43,119 bases of DNA from Bacteroidaceae bacterium. GTDB taxonomy: Bacteria > Bacteroidota > Bacteroidia > Bacteroidales > Bacteroidaceae. The translations under genes and the position numbers were made by a program. The DNA lies in contig JAFXXQ010000018.1 in the NCBI GenBank assembly GCA_017542145.1, positions 1 through 43,119 of the forward strand. Reading direction: 5' to 3'. The notes beneath the pieces were generated by a model. The model was not told where the DNA came from and made no database searches. It saw only the letters and a list, made by a program, of their open reading frames with translations. This document shows positions 15,284 through 23,197 of this stretch, one piece after another; the first letter of the stretch is position 1, and each line of letters opens with the position of its first letter.

Positions 15284-16192
15284 TTAACTTCCTTTAACCA
15301 ATCCGCGGGTGACGTTGCGGCGGAAGCGGATGAGCTTGGCTCCGCACGAGGGACGCAGCGTCAGCAAATAGTAGAGCCAGAGGACTAGTGTACCCCCCCA
15401 CTTTTTCGCTTCTGCTAGAAGGCGACGGCGGTAGGCCCCGGCACCGTGGGTTTTTGTGCGTACCCGTTCGCTGGCGCCGATGCTATGGGTGAGACGGTCG
15501 AAATAGGGCTTCTCCAACTTATAGGGAGGTATGCTATGATAGAGGATGGCATCAGGCAGATACCAGAACGTCATTCCTGCGGCTGTCATCTTGCTGAAGA
15601 TGTCCTTCTCTTCGCCTCCAGCGAGGCTGTCGCCGTTGCGCCCCAGACTGACGTTGTATAGTCCGATGCGTTCAAAGACCGTGCGGCGATAGGCGGCATT
15701 GCCCCCGCCTGGATAGTTTTCGCCTGGGAAGGGTTTAGCCTTGTTGCCGAAATAGAGGTAGCCGGTGAGAAGGCGGCGGACGAAGTGGGTCATCCAACGA
15801 GGCTCGTCGCCTTGTTCATACGAGGGGATGATGGGGCCTCCAGCGGCATCTACTTCAGGACGGGCGGCGAAGAAACGGGCGTAGGTGCTCAGGTAGCAGG
15901 CGTTTACGGTGGCATCGTCATCCACATAGACCAGAATATCGCCCTTTGCCTCAGCAATGCCGCGATTGCGGGCGTACGAAAGGCCTTGGTTCTTCTCCAC
16001 GAAGGTACGCAGACGGACATCGGGGTAGTCGGCGGCGAAACGCCCGACCTCGGCGGCAGAGGCATCGGTGCTGTTGTTGTCCACCCAGATGATTTCGTAG
16101 TCACAGTGGGGATAATCACCCTCAGCAAGGCTGCGCAGGACATTATACATGTACCGCTCACGATTATAAGTGCAGATGATGACGGAGAGCAT
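15284..16192 (-). CDS. Glycosyltransferase family 2 (A)
   Basis: The 302-residue GT-A enzyme begins MLSVIICTYNRERYMYNVLRSL, the nucleotide-binding strand of family 2. It has DNNSTD at residues ~36-41, the metal-binding YVDDDAT at ~90, and a GGNAAYRR acceptor loop with GGEEKDI near residue 190. Two weak hydrophobic stretches near the C-terminus (LVLWLYYLLTL) suggest peripheral membrane contact. It probably adds a sugar to an undecaprenyl-linked oligosaccharide. It is the last gene of the licD-licD-glf-GT2-GT2 operon, 21 bases after the previous gene; sugar specificity cannot be read. Confidence 0.9.
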   Translation of the reverse strand: MLSVIICTYNRERYMYNVLRSLAEGDYPHCDYEIIWVDNNSTDASAAEVGRFAADYPDVRLRTFVEKNQGLSYARNRGIAEAKGDILVYVDDDATVNACYLSTYARFFAARPEVDAAGGPIIPSYEQGDEPRWMTHFVRRLLTGYLYFGNKAKPFPGENYPGGGNAAYRRTVFERIGLYNVSLGRNGDSLAGGEEKDIFSKMTAAGMTFWYLPDAILYHSIPPYKLEKPYFDRLTHSIGASERVRTKTHGAGAYRRRLLAEAKKWGGTLVLWLYYLLTLRPSCGAKLIRFRRNVTRGLVKGS

Positions 16193-16213
16193 AGGGGGAT
16201 AAGGGTATAAAGG

Positions 16214-17290
16214 TTAGCGTTTGAAGATATGGACAAAGAGCCACTTCATCACCTTGTCAACCATGTGGCTGAAGGCTTCGAACCAGCGAGGCCAGCGGCG
16301 ATGTTGACGATGCCAATAGCGGAGGGCGTCGGCACGGATAATCTTGTTCTCAGGGTAAAGGCGGACGGGGCCGAAGCCGTACTGACGGCAGGCAGCCGAC
16401 AACTCTTCATCAAGCTCAGCAAAGTGGCTGGCATCGAACTGACGACGAGGGATGTCCAACAGATGGCACTTGTACATCAAGCGGATGCGGTTGGTGTAGT
16501 ACTGGCTAAGGAACGCCCGGCGTGTGGCGGAGAGGCGGCTGAGGTCCTGCGAGCCGTAGAAACGGAGCAGCTGGCGTGTCATCAGCTCCATCTGCCCGAG
16601 GCTGCGGGCGATGACCTTGGGGTCCATCGTTTGTCCCTCGCGCGCTAGATTATATTGGTAGAGGTTGATATCGAAGAAGACGATATCCTGGGCGTAGAAC
16701 ACAGGGTAGCATGCCCACTCCGTATCGGTATAGGAGATTCCCTCCGTCTGACGATAGCCGAACTGGCGCAGCAGCGCCGTGCGATAAGTGAGGGCGTGCA
16801 TGAGGAAAAAGCGGATGTAGCCGTCCTTCAGCACGTCGTCCAGCGCATAGATGCGGCCGTAGTCGTAGGGCTCGCGGCCATAGACGTTGTATTTCGTCAC
16901 TTCGCGACTGCCGTCGTCGTGCAGGATGGAGAAATGGGTGATGACCATATCGGCTTCCACCACTTCCAATTTGTCGAGAAATTCCACCAGCGCAGCGGTG
17001 TCGAACCAGTCGTCTGAGTCGAGGACCTTGACGTACTTTCCCTGTGCGATGGGCAGGGCTGCGTTGATGGTCGACCCGTAATTGCCGTTGGGCTTGTCGA
17101 TGACTGTGATGGCCTGGGGAAAGCGCTCCTTGTAACCGTTGGCTACGGCAAGCGAGCCGTCGCGGCTGCCATCGTTCACTACCATCACCTCCAGTCGCTC
17201 CAGCGTGGCAGGCACCAGCAACGAATCAAGACATCGCGGCAGCAGCGCCTCCATGTTATAGGTCGGGATGATAAGGGACAAAAGTTTCAT
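16214..17290 (-). CDS. Glycosyltransferase family 2 (B)
   Basis: The 358-residue GT-A enzyme starts MKLLSLIIPTYNMEALLPRCLDSL. It has VNDGSRDGS at ~38-46 and the metal-binding KVLDSDDWFD at ~88-97, all normal for family 2. The C-terminal ~130 residues are basic and aromatic (RRWPRWFEAFSHMVDKVMKWLF), suggesting membrane association. It follows glf by 7 bases, so co-translation is likely. A family 2 enzyme beside UDP-galactopyranose mutase is a reasonable candidate for a galactofuranosyltransferase, but that is inference from position only. Confidence 0.9.
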   Translation of the reverse strand: MKLLSLIIPTYNMEALLPRCLDSLLVPATLERLEVMVVNDGSRDGSLAVANGYKERFPQAITVIDKPNGNYGSTINAALPIAQGKYVKVLDSDDWFDTAALVEFLDKLEVVEADMVITHFSILHDDGSREVTKYNVYGREPYDYGRIYALDDVLKDGYIRFFLMHALTYRTALLRQFGYRQTEGISYTDTEWACYPVFYAQDIVFFDINLYQYNLAREGQTMDPKVIARSLGQMELMTRQLLRFYGSQDLSRLSATRRAFLSQYYTNRIRLMYKCHLLDIPRRQFDASHFAELDEELSAACRQYGFGPVRLYPENKIIRADALRYWHRQHRRWPRWFEAFSHMVDKVMKWLFVHIFKR

Positions 17291-17297
17291 AAAAAGG

Positions 17298-18413
17298 TTA
17301 GAGATAAAGGGTTAGGGGCAATGCAAGGACCTTTTCCACAATCTGGTGCATATCGTAGTATTTGTATTCAGCCAGACGACCGCCGAAGAGGACGTGGTCC
17401 TCGTGGGCCGCCAGCTCGGCATAGCGGGCGTAGAGACGGTTGTTGCGCTCGTTGTTGATGGGGTAGTAGGGCGCAGCGCCAGTCTCCCAACGCTGGGGGT
17501 ATTCGTAAGTGACGACGGTATTGGGTTGCTGGCCGAACTCGAAGTGTTTGTGCTCGATGCAGCGCGTATAGGGGACTTCGGCTTCCGTGTAGTTGACGAC
17601 GGCATTGCCCTGAAAGTCGCGTATGCCTTCCAGCTGTTTGTGTTCAAAGCGGAGCGAACGGAAGTCCAGCTCACCGAAGCGGCAGTCGTAGAAGCTGTCC
17701 ATACGGCCTGTATAGACCATCGTATCAGCGAGACTGTCGAAAAAGGCGCGTGCTTCAAAATAGTCTGTTTTCAGCCTCACCTCGCAGCCATCTAAAAGTT
17801 TCTCGAACAGCCGCGTGTAGCCACCGATAGGAATACCCTGATAGGTGTCGTTGAAATAGTTGTTGTTGTATTCGAATCGGAACGGCAGGCGGCGGATGAC
17901 AAAGGCCGGGATTTCTGTTGCCTTCATGCCCCACTGCTTTTCAGAGTAGCCCTTGATGAGTGTCTCGTAGATGTCGCGTCCGGCAAGTTTCAGCGCCTGC
18001 TCCTCCAGGTTGGCAGGCTCAGCGATATGGGCGAACTCAGCCCGCTGCTGCTCAATGATGGCGCGAGCCTCGTCCGCTGTCTTTACACCCCAAAGCTGGT
18101 AGAAGGTGTTCATATTGAACGGCAGGTTATAGCGCTTTCCCCGAAAGCAGGCAATAGGCATATTAACAAAATTATTGAAGGGCACGAGGCTGTTCACGAA
18201 GTCCCACACCTCGTTGTTGGATGTGTGGAAGATGTGCGGTCCATAGCGGTGCACCTGAATGCCATCGACCTCCTCCGTGTAGCATCCGCCGCCGACGTGA
18301 GGATTTTTGTCGATGACGAGTACGCGCATACCCCTCTGCCTTGCACGATAGGCAAACATGGCGCCGTATAGTCCTGCTCCGACAATCAGAAAATCGAAAT
18401 CCTTTTTCCTCAT
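17298..18413 (-). CDS. glf: UDP-galactopyranose mutase
   Basis: The 371-residue flavoenzyme interconverts UDP-galactopyranose and UDP-galactofuranose in the cytoplasm, supplying galactofuranose for surface glycans. The N-terminal FAD-binding fold is clear (DFLIVGAGLYGAMFAYRARQRG, then VLVIDKNPHVGGGCY). It is followed by HRYGPHIFHTSN, the Trp/Tyr-rich substrate region, and a C-terminal GRLAEYKYYDMHQIVEKVL typical of bacterial Glf. The length is normal. It sits 3 bases after a LicD gene and 7 bases before a GT2 gene. Its presence shows that the cluster makes a galactofuranose-containing polymer or lipid. Confidence 0.96.
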   Translation of the reverse strand: MRKKDFDFLIVGAGLYGAMFAYRARQRGMRVLVIDKNPHVGGGCYTEEVDGIQVHRYGPHIFHTSNNEVWDFVNSLVPFNNFVNMPIACFRGKRYNLPFNMNTFYQLWGVKTADEARAIIEQQRAEFAHIAEPANLEEQALKLAGRDIYETLIKGYSEKQWGMKATEIPAFVIRRLPFRFEYNNNYFNDTYQGIPIGGYTRLFEKLLDGCEVRLKTDYFEARAFFDSLADTMVYTGRMDSFYDCRFGELDFRSLRFEHKQLEGIRDFQGNAVVNYTEAEVPYTRCIEHKHFEFGQQPNTVVTYEYPQRWETGAAPYYPINNERNNRLYARYAELAAHEDHVLFGGRLAEYKYYDMHQIVEKVLALPLTLYL

Positions 18414-18416
18414 TCC

Positions 18417-19235
18417 TTATTTTCGACTCTTTAATTCTTGAATGACCTCTCGATAGTCGCGCTCAGCATCGAGGATGACCTCACCGTGCCCCGATGAATC
18501 CTGACGGGGCGTCATGTAGTTCGCTCCATAAAGCGTTGTCAATACTTTGTCGTAACCAATGGGGGCGGGAATTTCCAAGTCCTCGAAGGGCAGCATTACC
18601 GTCTCGTCGTACCACGCCCGCTCCTTCGCCTCGCGCTCCACCTGTCGCCAGTCGAACGTCGGACAGGCTATCCGTTTTGTCTCTTTTTCATTCCACTTCG
18701 TAAACTGGCGCTCAAACAGGCGGTATAGTCTCTTGTTGCCCAGTGTGCCACAGAGCATCCGGGCTATCATTCGTTTCATCCCTTTACCATATTGAGCCGT
18801 CTGCAAACACTTCTGCGCCGTTCGTGCCATACGTAGCGAGCGCCGCCACCCGGCACAGTTCAGGTCGTCAGGGATGTGGTCATAGACAAAGAGATCAATG
18901 AAGATGCCCTGATGGAACGGCTGACAAATGTCGGCCGGCAGGATGGCGGCTGTGCCGTCGTAGCGCACCTGCGTATGACCACGATAGTAGCCTCGTTCCG
19001 TGTGGACACATTGCAGGAAAAAGGGTGATTGGAACTCCGTGTCAGCCAACAGGATTAGCCGCTCGTAGTCCTCGCGTAGCATCATCAGGTCGATGTCATC
19101 GTCCCAAGGAATCATCCCCTTTTCGCGCACAGCACCCAGCAGGGTGCCCCAATCGGCCCAAACCCGGAGTCCGTGTCTTTGGCACACGTCCAGCACATGG
19201 GCACATATCTTTAGCTGTATCTCCTTGACCGTCAT
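18417..19235 (-). CDS. LicD family protein (second of a tandem pair)
   Basis: The start is taken as ATG 19235-19233, which overlaps the stop of the upstream licD gene as ATGA; the more distal in-frame ATG at 19262 would overlap by 31 bases. The 272-residue protein has the LicD signature early (WADWGTLLGAVREKGMIPWDDDIDLMM, residues ~30-56), whose Asp residues bind metal in the nucleotidyltransferase-like fold. LicD proteins attach phosphocholine or other phosphoryl groups to surface sugars. No choline kinase or cytidylyltransferase genes are visible here, so the donor is unknown. It shares only the core motif with its upstream neighbour, so the pair is an old duplication or two separate specificities. 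Confidence 0.9.
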   Translation of the reverse strand: MTVKEIQLKICAHVLDVCQRHGLRVWADWGTLLGAVREKGMIPWDDDIDLMMLREDYERLILLADTEFQSPFFLQCVHTERGYYRGHTQVRYDGTAAILPADICQPFHQGIFIDLFVYDHIPDDLNCAGWRRSLRMARTAQKCLQTAQYGKGMKRMIARMLCGTLGNKRLYRLFERQFTKWNEKETKRIACPTFDWRQVEREAKERAWYDETVMLPFEDLEIPAPIGYDKVLTTLYGANYMTPRQDSSGHGEVILDAERDYREVIQELKSRK

Positions 19236-20095
19236 CGCAGCACCTCGTTGTTCGTATAACACTCAGCTGTATCGGCACACATGAATACGGCGTGCATTTT
19301 GCGTTGTCGCTCAGGCGGTAACGTCATGTAGTTCTTTCCATAGATAGACGTCAGTCGCGCCTCTATGTTATGAGGAACACAGAATGTATGTCCCTCGAAC
19401 GCCAACTCTTCTGTTGGATAAAGGTCTTTCGTCAATGTAGGAACCTTCGTGTCATTGCGTTCCAGCGTCCCAGCCTCGCGGTCCTTTGGACGAAGTGTAC
19501 AAACTATTGCCCAAAGCCCTTTCAACAATCCATACTCCACAGGGAATACTATACTGCGCACCACGTTCAGGAAACTCATAGGCTTGGGGTAGGCGAAAAA
19601 GCCGAACGACTTGCCCACTCGGCGGTTCATCCAATGGAAGAACGATGGACTCACGGCTGGCGTCGTCACGCTCTCGAAGATGTCAATAGAGATGCCCCTG
19701 TGATAGGTTACATGAAAATCCGAAGCACGATTGATGGAGAGCGTGCCATTGCGACGTATTTTCATCAGTCCATGCCCCATGCGTGCCTCCTTGTCTGATT
19801 GTTTTGTCTGGAGGAAAAACCGTTCGTCAAGCATCGCAGGCGCCACCTGTTGAAAACGCCGATAGTCCTTCGAAGGCATCGAGACATCCACATCGTCGTC
19901 CCACGGAATGAAGCCTCCGTGGCGATAAGCACCCAACAACGTGCCATAATCCAAGAAATACGTCAGACCCTCAGCGCGGCAGATACGGTCAAACTCCACA
20001 AGAATCTCCACAAGACAATGCTGCACCTCGCGCTTGGGTGCCCCTTCCGGATTATACTGCTCGCGCAGTTGCCGTTGTAATGCTTCGTCTATCAT
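19232..20095 (-). CDS. LicD family protein (first of a tandem pair)
   Basis: Start ATG 20095 gives 287 residues; the in-frame ATG at 20143 lies upstream of the -7 box (20137-20130) and cannot be transcribed from it. The LicD core is FLDYGTLLGAYRHGGFIPWDDDVDVSMP (residues ~47-74), with the metal-binding DDDVD, followed by the usual FFLQTKQSD and GISIDIFE segments. It is the first gene of the five-gene surface-glycan operon. Role by family: transfer of a phosphoryl substituent such as phosphocholine to a sugar; the actual substituent is not determined. Confidence 0.9.
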   Translation of the reverse strand: MIDEALQRQLREQYNPEGAPKREVQHCLVEILVEFDRICRAEGLTYFLDYGTLLGAYRHGGFIPWDDDVDVSMPSKDYRRFQQVAPAMLDERFFLQTKQSDKEARMGHGLMKIRRNGTLSINRASDFHVTYHRGISIDIFESVTTPAVSPSFFHWMNRRVGKSFGFFAYPKPMSFLNVVRSIVFPVEYGLLKGLWAIVCTLRPKDREAGTLERNDTKVPTLTKDLYPTEELAFEGHTFCVPHNIEARLTSIYGKNYMTLPPERQRKMHAVFMCADTAECYTNNEVLR

Positions 20096-20129
20096 AGGTA
20101 ATGTCGTAACGTGTTTGCCTCTCAGCCTG

Positions 20130-20161
20130 CAAAGGTAGTGCAAGGCAAGATAAATACCAAA
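20130..20161 (-). promoter_or_regulatory. Promoter of the licD-glf-GT2 operon
   Basis: On the minus strand TTTG (20161-20158) and TACCTTTG (20137-20130) are 20 bases apart. The first gene starts 35 bases downstream, which fixes its start. Confidence 0.8.
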
Positions 20162-20198
20162 TTTATTTGCAAAATCTCTCGCCTTGCACTACCTATAA

Positions 20199-20239
20199 GG
20201 GCTTCAGCCCTTTTAGATAGGCTTCGCTTCGGAAAAGCC
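20199..20239 (+). repeat. Hairpin/CTTTTAGATAGG element, third copy
   Basis: AAGGGC-TTCA-GCCCTT is followed by TTAGATAGGCTTCGCTTCGGAA. The same layout (hairpin, CTTTTAGATAGG, a short gap, CTCGG(A/G)A) occurs at about 8977-9014 and, on the minus strand, at about 8178-8139. Confidence 0.7.
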
Positions 20240-20248
20240 AAAATAAAT

Positions 20249-20279
20249 TTTGCTTTTCGCTCGGCTTGCACTATCTTTG
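20249..20279 (+). promoter_or_regulatory. Promoter of cysS
   Basis: TTTG (20249-20252) and TATCTTTG (20272-20279), 19 bases apart, with the spacer motif CGCTCGGCTTGCAC. The CDS starts 15 bases after the -7 box. Confidence 0.8.
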
Positions 20280-20294
20280 CAGAAAATTTTGGGT

Positions 20295-21779
20295 ATGATG
20301 GATAACAAGCTGTTTGTTTATAATACGCTGACGCGTTCGAAAGAATTGTTCAAACCGCTCCATGAGGGACATGTGGGCATGTATGTGTGTGGCCCGACAG
20401 TCTATGGCGACGCCCATCTTGGACACGCTCGTCCTGCCATCACGTTCGACGTGTTGTTCCGCTACTTGCAGCATTTGGGCTACAAGGTGCGCTATGTGCG
20501 CAATATTACCGATGTGGGCCATCTGGAGCACGATGCCGACGAGGGCGAGGACAAGATAGCCAAGAAGGCGCGGCTGGAGCAGCTGGAGCCGATGGAGGTG
20601 GTGCAGCACTATGAGAACCGCTACCACAAGGCTATGGAAGCACTTAATGTGCTGCCGCCCAGCATCGAGCCCCACGCTTCTGGCCATATCATCGAGCAGA
20701 TACAGTTGGTCAAGGAGATATTGAACAACGGCTTTGCCTACGAGAGCGAGGGCAGCGTCTATTTTGATGTGCCTAAGTATAACAATGTGCATCACTATGG
20801 CCGCCTCTCGGGCCGTAATCTCGAGGACGTCATCAATACCTCGCGTGACAATCTCGACGGACAGCAGGAGAAGCACAACCCCGTTGACTTTGCCCTCTGG
20901 AAAAAGGCTCAGCCCGAGCACATCATGCGCTGGCCCAGCCCCTGGAGCGACGGATTCCCTGGCTGGCATTGCGAATGTACGGCCATGGGGCGCAAATACC
21001 TTGGTGCGCAGTTCGATATTCATGGCGGCGGCATGGACCTCGTCTTCCCCCACCACGAGTGCGAGATAGCACAGGCCGTCGCCAGCCAGGGCAGCGACAT
21101 GGTGCACTACTGGATGCACAACAATATGATTACCATCAACGGGCAGAAGATGGGCAAGAGCCTCGGCAATTTCATCACGTTGGATGAGTTCTTCACGGGC
21201 CGCCACGAGAAGCTGGCACAGCCCTATAGCGCCATGACCATCCGCTTCTTCATCCTTATGGCGCACTACCGCAGCACGGTTGACTTCAGCAACGAAGCCC
21301 TGCAGGCAGCCGAGAAGGGACTTGACCGTCTGATGGAGGGTTGGAAGAACCTAGGACGTATTGCGCCGTCGGCCACCTCCACCATTGATGTGAAAAACCT
21401 TGGCGACGCATGCTACGAGGCCATGAACGACGACCTCAACACCCCCATTGTCATCAGTCACCTCTTCGACGCCTGCCGTCATATCAACCAGGTGGCCGAC
21501 GGCCGGGCAACCGTCTCGGCCGACGACCTGAAGACGTTGAAGGAGACCTTCCACCTATTCCTCTTCGACATCCTCGGCATGAAGGAAGAAACGGGTGCTG
21601 GCAACGCAGCCCGCGAGGAGGCCTTCAGCAAGGTGGTTGATATGCTGCTCGAGCAGCGTGCCGTGGCAAAAGCCAACAAGGATTGGGCCACCAGCGACAA
21701 AATCCGTAATGAACTTGCTGCGCTCGGCTTTGAAATCAAGGATACGAAAGAAGGTGCGACATGGAAACTGAATCTCTGA
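20295..21779 (+). CDS. cysS: Cysteinyl-tRNA synthetase
   Basis: The 494-residue class I enzyme charges tRNA-Cys. It has the Zn ligand CGPTVYG, the HIGH-type motif HLGHARP, the [16 protein letters not shown] insertion, WHCECTAM and HHECEIAQ (further Zn ligands), and a KMSKS-type loop [10 protein letters not shown] helical C-terminal anticodon-recognition domain follows (to TWKLNL). The length is normal. The start is ATG 20295 (ATG 20298 is equally possible); the open frame back to 20250 lies within the promoter. The next gene begins 3 bases after the stop codon, so transcription probably continues into it. Confidence 0.97.
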   Translation: MMDNKLFVYNTLTRSKELFKPLHEGHVGMYVCGPTVYGDAHLGHARPAITFDVLFRYLQHLGYKVRYVRNITDVGHLEHDADEGEDKIAKKARLEQLEPMEVVQHYENRYHKAMEALNVLPPSIEPHASGHIIEQIQLVKEILNNGFAYESEGSVYFDVPKYNNVHHYGRLSGRNLEDVINTSRDNLDGQQEKHNPVDFALWKKAQPEHIMRWPSPWSDGFPGWHCECTAMGRKYLGAQFDIHGGGMDLVFPHHECEIAQAVASQGSDMVHYWMHNNMITINGQKMGKSLGNFITLDEFFTGRHEKLAQPYSAMTIRFFILMAHYRSTVDFSNEALQAAEKGLDRLMEGWKNLGRIAPSATSTIDVKNLGDACYEAMNDDLNTPIVISHLFDACRHINQVADGRATVSADDLKTLKETFHLFLFDILGMKEETGAGNAAREEAFSKVVDMLLEQRAVAKANKDWATSDKIRNELAALGFEIKDTKEGATWKLNL

Positions 21780-21781
21780 GT

Positions 21782-22768
21782 ATGAAAAGGACAACGCTTT
21801 ATTTTTCATTCTTCATTTTTCATTTTTCATTATTGACCCTCTCGTGCTGTACGCCCAAGAAGAGCGCAGTCGTTGTGGAGCAGTCAGGCGTGACGGTTCC
21901 GGCATTCAACGCCGATAGCGCCTATAGCTTTGTGTCGTCGCAGGTGGCTTTCGGGCCCCGCGTCACAGGCTCTGAGGCACACAAAGCCTGTGGCGACTGG
22001 CTTGTGGCCAAACTGCGCGCGTTTGGCGCGGAAGTCACAGAGCAGACTGCCGACCTGAAAGCCTACAACGGCGACCCGTTGCCCATGCGCAATATCATCG
22101 GCAGCTACAATACCGCTACCAACAAGCGCGTCATCCTCTGCTCTCATTGGGATAGTCGCCCCTGGGCCGACAACGACCCCGACGTGAAAAACCATCGTAC
22201 CCCCATCGCTGGCGCCAACGATGGTGCCAGCGGCGTGGGTGTCCTGTTGGAGATTGCCCGTCAATTGCAGCACCAGCAACCTACAATAGGCGTGGATATC
22301 ATCTTCTTCGATGCGGAGGACTATGGTATGCACAGCGACGAGTACGACTCTTCCGACAATACATGGTGTCTCGGCTCGCAGTACTGGGCGCGGCACCCAC
22401 ATAAAGCCAATTATATCGCCCGTTTTGGTATCCTGCTGGATATGGTGGGAGCGCCAAACTCCCGCTTTTGCCAGGAACGCTACTCTCGTCGCTATGCGGG
22501 CAACATTGTCGACAAGGTTTGGATGACTGCTCACGCCCTCGGATATGGTGCCTACTTCCCCCTTACTGCTGGCAGCTACGTTACAGACGACCATCTCCCT
22601 CTCAACGAGAAGGCCCGAATCCCCTCCGCCGACATCATCCCCTACGACGAGGAGTACGGCTTTGGAGAACATTGGCATACCATAAAGGATGATATGAATT
22701 GGATTGACGTTGCGACGCTCCGTGCTGTCGGCCAGACGGTAATGCATGTTGTTTACAATGAAAAGTAA
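21782..22768 (+). CDS. M28 family lipoprotein, glutaminyl-peptide cyclotransferase-like
   Basis: Start ATG 21782 gives 328 residues. The lipoprotein signal (FSFFIFHFSLLTLSCC, Cys at about residue 23) is encoded by an ATTCTTCATTTTTCA repeat also found at 31943-31972. The M28 metallopeptidase fold shows the single-zinc ligands HWDSRPWAD, GANDGASGVG, FFDAEDYG and, late, DDHLPLNE. This arrangement matches bacterial glutaminyl cyclases, which convert N-terminal Gln to pyroglutamate in the periplasm, better than aminopeptidases, because the chain has the 'SRPWAD' form. Cyclase versus peptidase is inference. It lies directly downstream of cysS and 6 bases before sufE. Confidence 0.87.
   Translation: MKRTTLYFSFFIFHFSLLTLSCCTPKKSAVVVEQSGVTVPAFNADSAYSFVSSQVAFGPRVTGSEAHKACGDWLVAKLRAFGAEVTEQTADLKAYNGDPLPMRNIIGSYNTATNKRVILCSHWDSRPWADNDPDVKNHRTPIAGANDGASGVGVLLEIARQLQHQQPTIGVDIIFFDAEDYGMHSDEYDSSDNTWCLGSQYWARHPHKANYIARFGILLDMVGAPNSRFCQERYSRRYAGNIVDKVWMTAHALGYGAYFPLTAGSYVTDDHLPLNEKARIPSADIIPYDEEYGFGEHWHTIKDDMNWIDVATLRAVGQTVMHVVYNEK
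21802..21832 (+). repeat. ATTCTTCATTTTTCA repeat inside a signal-peptide coding region
   Basis: The sequence TTCATTCTTCATTTTTCATT matches the intergenic inverted repeat at 31943-31972. Here it codes for FSFFIFHFSL. Confidence 0.8.
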
Positions 22769-22774
22769 ATTACT

Positions 22775-23197
22775 ATGACCATCAACGAGATACAGGACGA
22801 GATAATCGAGGAGTTCGAAGGTCTGGACGACTGGATGGACAAGTACCAGATGCTGATTGACCTTGCTGGCGGGCTGCCCAAGCTCGACGAACGCTATAAG
22901 ACGGAGGACAATCTCATCGAGGGTTGCCAGAGCCGCGTATGGCTGCGTGCCTTTCAGACGGACGACGGTCTCCTGCACTTCGAGGCCGAGAGCGACGCGC
23001 TCATCGTGGGCGGCATCATCGCCCTGCTCATCAGAGTGCTGAGCGGACAAACCCCTGCGGAGATACTCAATGCTCAGCTCTATTTCATCGACCGTATCGG
23101 CCTCCACGAGCACCTTTCGCCCACGCGCAGCAACGGACTGGTGTCGATGGTCAAGCAGATGCGCATCTACGCCCTTGCCTTCTCTGCCCAGCAATGA
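22775..23197 (+). CDS. sufE: SufE family Fe-S cluster assembly protein
   Basis: The 140-residue protein accepts sulfur from a cysteine desulfurase and passes it to the SufBCD scaffold. It shows the family pattern: an N-terminal helix (IQDEIIEEFEGLDDWMDKY), GGLPKLDERYKTEDNLIEGC with the catalytic Cys in EGCQSRVW, FEAESDALIVGGIIALLI, and a C-terminal NGLVSMVKQMR. The length is normal. The other suf genes are not in the window. Its stop overlaps the start of the following glycosyltransferase gene (ATGA at 23194-23197). Confidence 0.93.
   Translation: MTINEIQDEIIEEFEGLDDWMDKYQMLIDLAGGLPKLDERYKTEDNLIEGCQSRVWLRAFQTDDGLLHFEAESDALIVGGIIALLIRVLSGQTPAEILNAQLYFIDRIGLHEHLSPTRSNGLVSMVKQMRIYALAFSAQQ

Noticed and set aside
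21884..23194. 436-codon minus-strand open frame
   Set aside because: Antisense to the M28 and sufE genes, which are clearly real.
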